In this document: in pieces, positions 56,751 to 63,799 of the stretch
Layout of the letters: every line of letters begins with the position of its first letter
Position numbering within the stretch: the stretch's first letter is position 1
Assembly (NCBI GenBank): GCA_045599185.1
Contig: JAZRVO010000032.1
Coordinates: 65,225-129,224, forward strand
From: UBA1240 sp045599185
GTDB lineage: Bacteria > Spirochaetota > Spirochaetia > Treponematales > Treponemataceae
DNA length: 64,000 nucleotides
Reading direction: 5' to 3'
The notes under the pieces: generated by a model
Told to the model about the DNA's origin: nothing
Databases searched by the model: none
Seen by the model: only the letters and a program-made list of their open reading frames with translations
Made by a program: the position numbers and the translations under genes

Positions 56751-57813
56751 TCTTATACATGAAAATGAGATACTGAATCAAAAGGATTTGCAGTTTGGCT
56801 TTGATTCGAATATCAGCAACATGGCTAATTTGCTGCACCAGTTTTTGAATGGGAAACGTTACAATTACGTTATCGGCGGCAAGGTTACGCCGTATGTTTC
56901 CGGCGGTATGAATGTTTCAATTGCGCCGTTAATGGCTTTTGAGTACAAAAGTTCACAGGTTGTGTTAGAAACGGGAATTACAGAGCCTATTGCTTTTGAA
57001 GAAGCTGACGAAAACAAAAGCCGCATAGATATTATTGAAATTAAAGGCAAAGTTGAGCCTTTTGACATGGTGACACGTGCTTTTAAGGATAACAAGACTG
57101 GGAAAAAATCTTTCAGTGATGTATACACAAAGCAGCGCATTGCGCTTGAAGTAAAAGTGAAACGCGGCGAAAACGGTTGTGAAAAAGCGTCTCCAACTGA
57201 TATTGGTTTTGTAAAAATTGCGGAAGTTGTTATTCCGGCTGGTACGCTGAATATTACAGAGGACTTAATTAAGAATGTAACGGCAAGAGCGGCAGGCAAT
57301 GAAAATCTTGAATGGACTGAAAACATAACAGATACGTTTTTTCCGTGTACGGCTGTTGAAGATGCAAAATATCAGCTATCCGATTTTTCGATTGAAGGAA
57401 CTGCAACCGGTGTTAAGTGGTTTGACGGCAAGGATATTTACAACAGGATTATTGTATTTAATGCAGGTGATTTAGTTCCGGTTGAGATGAAAGATTTAAG
57501 CACTTGTATTTACTGCCTTAATGATTTTGACGTTGCAAACTATGAAAACTGCTGGGTTGATGTAAATAAAAGCTGTATTAACCTTGCAGACGGCGTTAAA
57601 CGGCGATTTTATGCAGGATATGCCGAAGACGGTAAACTTATGCTTGAAGCACCGGCAATTGGTATAGAAGATATGAACGGTATGATTGTTTTGGATTATA
57701 CCCAAATTGTAGTACCGGAACTTGAAGAAGGTTATTCACAAAATGAAGCATTGAAAGACCCGGACGCTTCAATTATAGAAGAAATTGAAATAGAAGAAGA
57801 AGAAAACTGGTAA
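56734..57813 (+). CDS. Tail fibre protein 1 (paralogue of 57835)
   Basis: TTG start at 56734 behind GAAGGGGAAGAAC, overlapping the previous gene by 17 bases. Residues 15-200 (GGKVTPYVSGGMNVSIAPLM, SRIDIIEIKGKVEPFDMVTR, VVIPAGTLNITEDLIKNVTA) are a domain found in tail-fibre attachment regions and shared with the next gene. The C-terminal half is different, with an acidic end. Probably distal fibre or chaperone-fibre pair. Confidence 0.7.
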   Translation: MTLQNNLIHENEILNQKDLQFGFDSNISNMANLLHQFLNGKRYNYVIGGKVTPYVSGGMNVSIAPLMAFEYKSSQVVLETGITEPIAFEEADENKSRIDIIEIKGKVEPFDMVTRAFKDNKTGKKSFSDVYTKQRIALEVKVKRGENGCEKASPTDIGFVKIAEVVIPAGTLNITEDLIKNVTARAAGNENLEWTENITDTFFPCTAVEDAKYQLSDFSIEGTATGVKWFDGKDIYNRIIVFNAGDLVPVEMKDLSTCIYCLNDFDVANYENCWVDVNKSCINLADGVKRRFYAGYAEDGKLMLEAPAIGIEDMNGMIVLDYTQIVVPELEEGYSQNEALKDPDASIIEEIEIEEEENW

Positions 57814-57834
57814 TTATCAATAGGGAGATTGTAT

Positions 57835-59343
57835 ATGTTTACGATGAAACACGTTTTGCAAACAGGCGTTGGTTATGACAACGAAATTATGAAAAGAGCC
57901 GATTTTAACTTCGGTTATGACGGTTCTGTTTTTAATACGGCACTTGCCATTAGCAAACTTATGTATGACGGAAAGAATAACTTTGTTATCGGTGGCAAGG
58001 TTACTCCATATATAAGCGGTGGTATGAACGTTAGTATTGCGCCGTTAATGGCATATCATTACTTAACGCAGAATTTTGTTGTAGAAACCAAAATAACAGA
58101 GCCGGTATCTTTTGAAGAAGCTGACGAGCAATATTCGCGTATTGATATTATTGAAATTAAAGGAATTGAAAAGTTTTTTGACTCACAGACACGCGCATAT
58201 AAAGACCCGGAAAGCGGTGTAAAAACTTTTGCTGCGACCGATACAAAAAAAGCTATTGAACTTGAGGTAAAAGTGAAAAAAGGTTCGCGCGGTAGTAACG
58301 TTGCACCGGTTGTTGATACTGGTTACGTTAAACTGGCAGAGGTTATCATACCGGCTGGCACGTTGAATATTGTTGAATCTAACATCTTTAACATTACTTC
58401 ACGTTATCAAGACAAGGAAAACGAAGAATGGACGGTTAACAAAACATCAACTTTTAACCCGGAAAGCATAAGTTTTTTAATGAAAACTTTCTGTCTGGGG
58501 CACAATGATGACGGTACTCACAAGCCGGGCAGTATTAACCGTGATGCTTTGGCTGTTGGTACTGGTGCAGACGAATTGAACGGAACTAATATTCCTATTG
58601 GCGTTTCCCTTGATTTGGGGCAGGAACACTATCAGTCTACGGAAGTTTTTTCTACCTTGTTAAAGCAGCTGGGTGACTGGGCTAACAATGCAAGACCCTA
58701 CGCCAACAATATCCTTAACCGTTACGAACGGCTGCAGGATATGCCGAAAGCGTGCAGTACGCAGGTTGTAGATGTCATTACCGGCGGAGAGATGATTATT
58801 GACGGCATTCACTGCCGCATTGGTGACATGGTTTTCCTTAAAGACCAGACTGACAAGCGCGAAAACGGTATGTGGCAGGTTGAAAGCGGACGCTGGACGC
58901 GCTATCCGGGATATACGGAAAGCGACGCAGACTGCTTTATTTACAAATTTGTCGTTATCAATAACGGCGAAGATAACGGCGGAAGTGTTTTCTACCTTGA
59001 AGATGATACGTGTACAATCGGCAAAGATGAACTGCATTTTGCTAAAGTAACACTTTTTGAACAGGCTGTTAACAAACAGCTGGTTTTTACGGATAAAAAG
59101 GTACTTTCTGCGGACTGGTCGAACAGCACCGTAAATGCAGAATATCCGTTTGAAGTTGCGATTGAATGTGACGGCGTGACCGATGCTTATAGTGCAGATG
59201 TACGCCTTGACATTGATACTGTACTGAATACTGAATGTGCCGCAGTAACGGCAACAGGCAAAGGCAAGGTCATTTTGTATGCGGCGGCAAAACCGGGCTT
59301 TGATTTTGTCGTGCCGGTTATTATATGCACTAAAGTTGCATAA
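57835..59343 (+). CDS. Tail fibre protein 2 (paralogue of 56734)
   Basis: The ATG at 57835 is preceded by AGGGAGATTGT. The 502-residue protein repeats the N-terminal domain (GGKVTPYISGGMNVSIAPLM, SRIDIIEIKGIEKFFDSQTR, VIIPAGTLNIVESNIFNITS). After about residue 210 it has a linker (GHNDDGTHKPGSINRDAL) and a distinct receptor-type C-terminus (FLKDQTDKRENGMWQVESGR). The tandem pair implies duplication and divergence of the binding part. Confidence 0.75.
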   Translation: MFTMKHVLQTGVGYDNEIMKRADFNFGYDGSVFNTALAISKLMYDGKNNFVIGGKVTPYISGGMNVSIAPLMAYHYLTQNFVVETKITEPVSFEEADEQYSRIDIIEIKGIEKFFDSQTRAYKDPESGVKTFAATDTKKAIELEVKVKKGSRGSNVAPVVDTGYVKLAEVIIPAGTLNIVESNIFNITSRYQDKENEEWTVNKTSTFNPESISFLMKTFCLGHNDDGTHKPGSINRDALAVGTGADELNGTNIPIGVSLDLGQEHYQSTEVFSTLLKQLGDWANNARPYANNILNRYERLQDMPKACSTQVVDVITGGEMIIDGIHCRIGDMVFLKDQTDKRENGMWQVESGRWTRYPGYTESDADCFIYKFVVINNGEDNGGSVFYLEDDTCTIGKDELHFAKVTLFEQAVNKQLVFTDKKVLSADWSNSTVNAEYPFEVAIECDGVTDAYSADVRLDIDTVLNTECAAVTATGKGKVILYAAAKPGFDFVVPVIICTKVA

Positions 59344-59364
59344 AAAGCAGTATTTGTTTATAAT
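59336..59364 (+). promoter_or_regulatory. Promoter of the lysis module
   Basis: TTGCAT, 17 bases, TATAAT, overlapping the end of the fibre gene; a leader of about 75 nt runs into the terminator at 59411. Confidence 0.6.
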
Positions 59365-59410
59365 AAATTACAATAAAACAACAAATTAAAAGGTTTTAAC
59401 GAAAAATCGC

Positions 59411-59448
59411 AAGCCATTATCCTCATTTGCAGGGTAATGGCTTTTTTT
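59411..59448 (+). terminator. Intrinsic terminator in the leader of the lysis module
   Basis: AAGCCATTATCCT pairs with AGGGTAATGGCTT (13 bp, one G-U) around a 7-nt loop, followed by seven T. SD AAAAAGGG and the next ATG follow about 15 bases later. Confidence 0.9.
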
Positions 59449-59465
59449 GTTTAAAAAGGGAAAAA

Positions 59466-60071
59466 ATGGTTCTTGATTTTACAACTATTAGCTTTACCGG
59501 ACTTCTGGCAATATGCGTGATTGTCTGTGCCGTTACTATTGTCTTTTCAATCGTGTTTAGAAATGTCCGGGCACTTAAAATACAGACAAACAGAATATCA
59601 GTAGAAACCAGCGAAAAAGCAAAAGAGTTTGAAACAAAATATCAGCAGAAAAAAGAAGATGCTTTGGCTTCAACGAAAGGTTACGTTAAACGGCAAAGTC
59701 TAATTGCGTCGCATCATGTAGGGGTTATTGCCGGTGATTTACGCGATTTGTTTTCGCGCAACTGCGACTTGACGCAGAAAGAAAAAAACATGGTTTGGGT
59801 GCTTGTTTCTTTGTTTGTGAGCGAACTGCACCGTCAACTAGTTGATAATTTTACGGAAAATCATATCGGTAATACAGATGAAGAGATAGAGCAATATACA
59901 AGAATGAGGGCTAGGGAATATACGTCTTTTGCCAAGAGTTTTTTTGATGATTACGATTGGACGATGCCGCGTTACCGGCTGAAAGACGCGTTGGAATTTC
60001 TGCCGCCGGATTATTTTTTTACCCGGCTTTTTATCGTTTACAAAGACGGAAAATCAATTGAAAACGAATAG
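59466..60071 (+). CDS. Membrane-anchored protein of the lysis module
   Basis: The ATG at 59466 follows AAAAAGGGAAAAA. An N-terminal transmembrane helix (FTGLLAICVIVCAVTIVFSI) is followed by a soluble, charged, helical region of about 165 residues (ETSEKAKEFETKYQQKKED). The neighbours are holin and endolysin. Could be a holin regulator or lysis timing protein; family unknown. Confidence 0.65.
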   Translation: MVLDFTTISFTGLLAICVIVCAVTIVFSIVFRNVRALKIQTNRISVETSEKAKEFETKYQQKKEDALASTKGYVKRQSLIASHHVGVIAGDLRDLFSRNCDLTQKEKNMVWVLVSLFVSELHRQLVDNFTENHIGNTDEEIEQYTRMRAREYTSFAKSFFDDYDWTMPRYRLKDALEFLPPDYFFTRLFIVYKDGKSIENE

Positions 60072-60082
60072 AGAGGTGCAAC

Positions 60083-60415
60083 ATGATTGACATTCAATTC
60101 TTATTGCGTGTACTGGCTGCCGCTTTTGCTACGGTGGGAGTGGTTGAATGGCTGAAAAACTTTTTTGAACCCAAAAAGAAGCAGTGTTATGCGCTGGTGA
60201 TGCTGCCGCTGGCTATAGGCTGTTATATGGCAGTAGAACTATTGCCTATGTGGGTAATTGGCGGCTTATTGACAGTCGGTTGTGTACAGTTGTGCTATCA
60301 GACACTTGTACAGGGTTTTACGGCTATTGTTGCCAGTGCAACGGAAAAGGTGTCTAGCCGGGAACTGGAAACGGAAGACAGGGGAGAAAAGGAAGGGAGA
60401 AGAAGAAAATGTTAA
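60083..60415 (+). CDS. Putative holin
   Basis: This 110-residue protein has hydrophobic helices (FLLRVLAAAFATVGVVEWL; ALVMLPLAIGCYMAVELLPM; WVIGGLLTVGCVQLCYQT) and a highly charged C-terminal tail (ELETEDRGEKEGRRRK), the typical holin plan. SD GAGAGGTG precedes the ATG. It overlaps the next gene by 7 bases. Confidence 0.72.
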   Translation: MIDIQFLLRVLAAAFATVGVVEWLKNFFEPKKKQCYALVMLPLAIGCYMAVELLPMWVIGGLLTVGCVQLCYQTLVQGFTAIVASATEKVSSRELETEDRGEKEGRRRKC

Positions 60416-60822
60416 ATAAGGAACAGGTAATTTGTCTGAATATCGGAAAGAACGGCTGTTATTTTCTCTCTCTTGTTTATATTGCGGAAAAAATTACGCA
60501 ATGCAGTATTGATGTATTAACATTGTATGAGATTGGATTGAAAAACAAGTGGTTTGACGAGGATTGTTATATGAACAATCCAGGCGCGATGATGACATAT
60601 CTTACCGACTTAAAATGCGATGTTCGGCACGATGTTGTAGGTTATAAATGCAAAAGCAATGAATATGAAATTACACGTTACGAATTAAAAGAAACCGGCG
60701 TTACATACGCGCATTTTGTTGTGACCTGCAACGGTAAGCTTGTTTACGACCCTTACGGCGAAAGCAGAACACGAACAAAAGGCAAGGCTGTAAGTACAAG
60801 AATTGTCAAGATTGCTGCATAA
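60409..60822 (+). CDS. DUF261-like protein, putative cysteine-type endolysin
   Basis: This 137-residue protein has GCYFLSLVYIAEKIT near residue 16 and YAHFVVTCNGKLVYDPYG near 105, giving Cys...His...Asp as in NlpC/P60- or papain-like hydrolases. From memory it resembles the DUF261 family of Borrelia and Treponema. Adjacent to holin and spanins, it most likely cleaves peptidoglycan. No signal peptide, so export would need the holin. SD GAAGAAGAAA. Confidence 0.65.
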   Translation: MLNKEQVICLNIGKNGCYFLSLVYIAEKITQCSIDVLTLYEIGLKNKWFDEDCYMNNPGAMMTYLTDLKCDVRHDVVGYKCKSNEYEITRYELKETGVTYAHFVVTCNGKLVYDPYGESRTRTKGKAVSTRIVKIAA

Positions 60823-60834
60823 GGAGAAAAGGAG

Positions 60835-61170
60835 ATGAAAAATGCGAAAGTTTTGTTTGTTTTTACTGCTGTTGTTTTTATGTTGTGCAGTTGTACAAGC
60901 ACAGGAAACGTCAGCACCGACATTGCAGACACTATCAGCAGAAATTCACGGACAGCTGGACAGCTTGAAGCAACAGTCACAGCACTTGACGGAACAATTG
61001 CTGATAGCCGAAGACGAATTGAGAGTATCGTCAGTTCAAGTAGAACAATTACAGACGGAATTGCAAGACTTGAATATCTGTTTACAGAATACGAACAGGA
61101 AACTAACAGACTACTCAACGAAATTAACGCAATACGAAATGAAGCTGAAAAAGCGAGGGAAAATAATTAA
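60835..61170 (+). CDS. Outer spanin-like lipoprotein (Rz1 type)
   Basis: This 111-residue protein begins KVLFVFTAVVFMLCSC, a signal peptide with spirochaete-style lipobox L-C-S-C at Cys20, then helical sequence (DIADTISRNSRTAGQLEATV, EYEQETNRLLNEINAIRN). It overlaps the gene starting 7 bases later almost entirely in another frame. The first SD of a double AAGGAGAAAAGGAG serves its ATG. Together they look like an o-spanin/i-spanin pair for outer-membrane disruption. Confidence 0.7.
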   Translation: MKNAKVLFVFTAVVFMLCSCTSTGNVSTDIADTISRNSRTAGQLEATVTALDGTIADSRRRIESIVSSSRTITDGIARLEYLFTEYEQETNRLLNEINAIRNEAEKARENN

Positions 61171-61279
61171 ATGGGCTTTTGCTTTATTGTGTCTGTTTGT
61201 GCTGGTTAGAGTTGTTCTATTGATTTTAAGATATAAGTTTAATGTGAAATTGCCGTATCTTATAAATCTTTTGTTGTGA
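60842..61279 (+). CDS. Inner spanin-like protein overlapping the lipoprotein gene
   Basis: A 145-residue frame +1 to the lipoprotein. It begins RKFCLFLLLLFLCCAVVQA, a signal peptide or N-terminal anchor. A long coiled coil follows (LDSLKQQSQHLTEQLLIAED, QVEQLQTELQDL), and a C-terminal transmembrane helix (WAFALLCLFVLVRVVLLILR). Extended helices between membranes are the spanin plan, though Rz proteins usually have the anchor at the N-terminus. The second SD (GGAG) is 7 bases before this ATG. Confidence 0.65.
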   Translation: MRKFCLFLLLLFLCCAVVQAQETSAPTLQTLSAEIHGQLDSLKQQSQHLTEQLLIAEDELRVSSVQVEQLQTELQDLNICLQNTNRKLTDYSTKLTQYEMKLKKRGKIIKWAFALLCLFVLVRVVLLILRYKFNVKLPYLINLLL

Positions 61280-61286
61280 AGCAGTT

Positions 61287-61320
61287 AGCTTCGGGATTAG
61301 TTCCCGGAGCTTTTTTTATT
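61287..61320 (+). terminator. Intrinsic terminator at the end of the lysis operon
   Basis: AGCTTCGGGA pairs with TCCCGGAGCT (one G-U), 5-nt loop, then a long T-rich tract. It separates the + strand late genes from the convergent repressor. Confidence 0.88.
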
Positions 61321-61322
61321 TT

Positions 61323-61634
61323 TTAGAAAATTTCTAGGGCTTCAATTAAAGCTTTAACAACCTGCTGTTTTTGCGGTGATAAACCAGCAACTTGATAGGC
61401 TAGGGTGTTTGAATCGTCAATATCCGGCAATTCGCCTGTAATTAAATATTCTACAGAAACATTAAGGTGTTTGGCTATTTTTATGGCAATATCTGCGCGA
61501 GGTATTGTGCCGGTTACTTTCCATGTGGATATGCCGTTTTGACTTATGCCGCATTTTTCGGCTAAATCTTTTTTTTGAACGTTGTTTTGTTCCAGTATTC
61601 TTTCCAGTCTTTCATAAAACGTTTCTTTTTCCAT
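61323..61634 (-). CDS. CI-like HTH repressor
   Basis: The start at 61634 (MEKETFYERLERILEQNNVQ) is preferred; upstream codons are AT-rich noncoding. The 103-residue protein is an XRE HTH (KKDLAEKCGISQNGISTWKV, GTIPRADIAIKIAKHLNVSV, EYLITGELP) with a short tail, without a LexA-type peptidase domain. It is likely the main lysogeny regulator, acting on the palindrome at 61684-61731. Confidence 0.87.
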   Translation of the reverse strand: MEKETFYERLERILEQNNVQKKDLAEKCGISQNGISTWKVTGTIPRADIAIKIAKHLNVSVEYLITGELPDIDDSNTLAYQVAGLSPQKQQVVKALIEALEIF

Positions 61635-61683
61635 GTTTTTTTTTCGGTTTACTGGCTTAAAAATTGAATGAATAAGAAAAATA

Positions 61684-61736
61684 ATATCGTATTTGCGAAA
61701 TAAACTATTGATAAAATCATAAATACGATATATTAT
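61684..61736. promoter_or_regulatory. Operator and + strand promoter between repressor and ncRNA candidate
   Basis: ATATCGTATTT (61684-61694) and AAATACGATAT (61721-61731) are 11-bp inverted arms. A + strand promoter TTGATA (61708-61713), 17 bases, TATTAT (61731-61736) overlaps the right arm, so the repressor would control it. Confidence 0.55.
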
Positions 61737-61742
61737 AACCAT

Positions 61743-61884
61743 AAATCTTAAATCCGATTTTTCCTCCAAAAAGAATAACCGGTTTTGATTTTGCGGATTC
61801 CTTAAAATCATCTCAAACCGCAGGGGATTCGCAAGAGTTCGTTTGGGCTTCGTGCTGGGTCAGAGTACGAAGCCCTATTTTTTT
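61743..61884 (+). ncRNA. Candidate small RNA with anti-SD loop
   Basis: This lies between the promoter above and an intrinsic terminator (GGGCTTCGT 61845-61853 / ACGAAGCCC 61867-61875, then a T-run). There is no ATG in this stretch. AATCCG (61751-61756) can pair with CGGATT (61794-61799), exposing TTCCTCC (61761-61767), complementary to an SD. A repressor-controlled regulatory RNA is inferred. Confidence 0.4.
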
Positions 61885-61968
61885 TGCTCAAAACCATGAA
61901 TAATGCTTAATAGTTATAATTATTTATATTTAGTGTATACTATTTTATACAGTATTATATTATTACTA

Positions 61969-63222
61969 TTAAGCACTGATAACTTTTGCATCAGAAAGCA
62001 TATATTTCTGTATAATGTCTCTTGTTGATTCGCTTAAACTTTCGCCGATACCGCCGGTTATATCATCAAGGGATTCTATAGGATAATAGTTATTATTCAG
62101 TAAAACTTTAACATCGTCTTTGAAAATGCAAAGTTCTACTTCACGGCACGCGCAATGCGGTGCTTTTACTAAAAACTTGTAGCCTTGAAAACTTATTACA
62201 CCGGCAGAATTACAGCGGCGTGTAAACTTTGAGCATAAAATAGACTGGTAATTTTTTGGCGGTTCTCTCCAAACAGGCTGTTTTTCTCGATGCAATCCAA
62301 ACTCTTCGTTAAAGATATTAACGTATTCGTTTTGCAAAAATCTGTTTGCGGCTTCTATTGTTTTAATTCTGTATTTCTTGAAATACCACGGCAAACGCCC
62401 TTGCAGCGTACGCCACATTCTTTCCACACGCCCTTTTGCTTGCGGAGACCATGCAAGGATTTGATTTATATGCAAGTCAGATAAAATGCGTTGCCACTGC
62501 GTTCTTTTTTCGTGCAGACCGGCTAATTGTTCCTGTATTGTCAGCTTACCTTTGTCTTGAAGCTTTGCGCAGAATATGCTGCTTCTGTCTGTATATGCTT
62601 CTGCCGGTACGCCAAAATTAGCAAAAGTCTGTTCCAAAACATCATAATAGCCGTAAGAACACTCATTTTGAGACATTGTAAGCCCGGTTATTTTTTCTTC
62701 CGCATCATCGATTGCACCGTGCAGGGCATATTTAGTTTTGTCGCCGCACCAAGCAAACCATTCATAAGGCGTTGCGTCAAGCTGAATTAAATCGCCGCCT
62801 TGTTCGCGTCTGTATCTAGGGCGGTGCATTTTCTTCTTTTTGATTTTGTGTTTTTCCGGGGAAGCGATACCGGCAGAAGTTAGAATGTTGTAAATTGCCT
62901 TGTACGAATAGTTGATTGAATAAAAATCGCGTAAGGCTTTTGCGAAAAAATGAAAATTAAAACCGTTAAAATCTTCTTTATAGATAGAAATTATTCTTTC
63001 TTTTGTGGTGTCACTTATTCCTTTTTTAGTTTTTTTACCCTTGCGGCTGTTAATTAAAACCTGTTTACCTTCCTGCTGATAGCGTTTTTTTAGGTTGCAC
63101 AAATGAACAACCGTGTAGCCGGTAAAGATAGAAACCTGTCGCAGCGTGTATAACCCGTTGATTAGTCCGATTAAATATTCTTCAAGATTATCTTTGCAAT
63201 GTGGGTGCTTGATTGTTCTCAT
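61969..63222 (-). CDS. ISNCY-like DDE transposase/integrase
   Basis: The ATG at 63222 (MRTIKHPHCKDNLEEYLI) or the upstream TTG at 63231 may start it; neither has an SD. An N-terminal HTH (LYTLRQVSIFTGYTVVHLC) precedes the rve-type catalytic core: GGDLIQLDATPYEWFAW, HGAIDDAEEKITGLTM, AYTDRSSIF and WSPQAKGRVERMWRTLQ (Asp, Asp, Glu). Length 417 aa fits ISNCY transposases. No clear terminal inverted repeats bracket it here. It could be a passenger IS or the phage's own transposition enzyme. Confidence 0.82.
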   Translation of the reverse strand: MRTIKHPHCKDNLEEYLIGLINGLYTLRQVSIFTGYTVVHLCNLKKRYQQEGKQVLINSRKGKKTKKGISDTTKERIISIYKEDFNGFNFHFFAKALRDFYSINYSYKAIYNILTSAGIASPEKHKIKKKKMHRPRYRREQGGDLIQLDATPYEWFAWCGDKTKYALHGAIDDAEEKITGLTMSQNECSYGYYDVLEQTFANFGVPAEAYTDRSSIFCAKLQDKGKLTIQEQLAGLHEKRTQWQRILSDLHINQILAWSPQAKGRVERMWRTLQGRLPWYFKKYRIKTIEAANRFLQNEYVNIFNEEFGLHREKQPVWREPPKNYQSILCSKFTRRCNSAGVISFQGYKFLVKAPHCACREVELCIFKDDVKVLLNNNYYPIESLDDITGGIGESLSESTRDIIQKYMLSDAKVISA

Positions 63223-63325
63223 AGTCAACAACTATGTCGGCAATAAAACTACTATGTTTAGCAGAAATAAACCGTTTTGCTTTTTATGGTTGCAAACAGC
63301 AACCAATAATTTTTATTGTTTTAAC

Positions 63326-63334
63326 TGTGGATAA
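63326..63334 (-). other. DnaA-box-like site
   Basis: TGTGGATAA is the complement of the perfect consensus DnaA box TTATCCACA, within AT-rich DNA beside the repeat array. A single box may be chance. Confidence 0.35.
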
Positions 63335-63360
63335 CATATTTATATTTTTAGGGTTTTAAC

Positions 63361-63466
63361 TGACAACCGTAAAATGTTTTGTTGTTTTTTATTGAAAGTT
63401 ATTCTTTAATCGGTTTTTGTTTTATGGTTGTCAATTGGTTGTCAAATGGTTGTCAACTGACAACCA
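63361..63466. repeat. 11-bp-phased TGGTTGTCAA array with inverted copies
   Basis: TGGTTGTCAA occurs at 63425, 63436 and 63447. The inverted form TGACAACCA is at 63458 (again 11 bp on) and TGACAACCG at 63361. Helically phased copies mean a protein-binding array: transposase end-sites or replication iterons. Confidence 0.75.
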
Positions 63467-63485
63467 ATATTTTTTTAATGGGTGC

Positions 63486-63525
63486 ATAGTATAGGATAGT
63501 ATAGGATAGTATAGAATAGTATAGG
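63486..63525. repeat. Tandem 10-mer repeat
   Basis: Four adjacent copies of ATAGTATAGG (third copy ends A). No gene spans it. Could be an origin element, a protein-binding site or a variable-number repeat. Confidence 0.85.
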
Positions 63526-63537
63526 AGAGGAAAAAGA

Positions 63538-63799
63538 GCGCGCGTGCGCGCGTTTATTTTTTTATTTTTTTTATTAAAATCAAAAAAAGCTATTGACACG
63601 ATTCGTGCTGTTTGAATTGCTTTTGCTGCTTGCTTTATTCCGAACTTGTTAGCCTTCGGCGGCTTTGCACGGAATCCGTGGCAGGTGCAGACAAAGCCAT
63701 CTTCCTCCAAAAGGGAGAAGTTTTGTCCTGCAAAACTTCTCCGCGTGCTTAAATCAATGGTAATCGCAGACAAATCAGTCAGCACGCGCGCACGCGCGT
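63538..63799. repeat. GC-alternating inverted repeats flanking a hairpin-rich segment
   Basis: GCGCGCGTGCGCGCG (63538-63552) and its inverse within GCACGCGCGCACGCGCGT (63782-63799) flank about 230 bases with no credible gene. Inside are GGAGAAGTTTTG/CAAAACTTCTCC (63714-63742, 12-bp arms) and CACGGA/TCCGTG (63669-63681). This may be a host interspersed repeat, a MITE-like element, or the phage-host junction. Confidence 0.55.

Noticed and set aside
63425..63525. Phased and tandem repeats as a CRISPR array
   Set aside because: Repeat units are 10-11 bp with 0-1 bp between them; there are no unique spacers and no cas genes.
63453..63785. 110-residue - strand frame as a gene
   Set aside because: It crosses the tandem 10-mer, the GC-alternating tract and the hairpin element; repeat-derived and without an SD.
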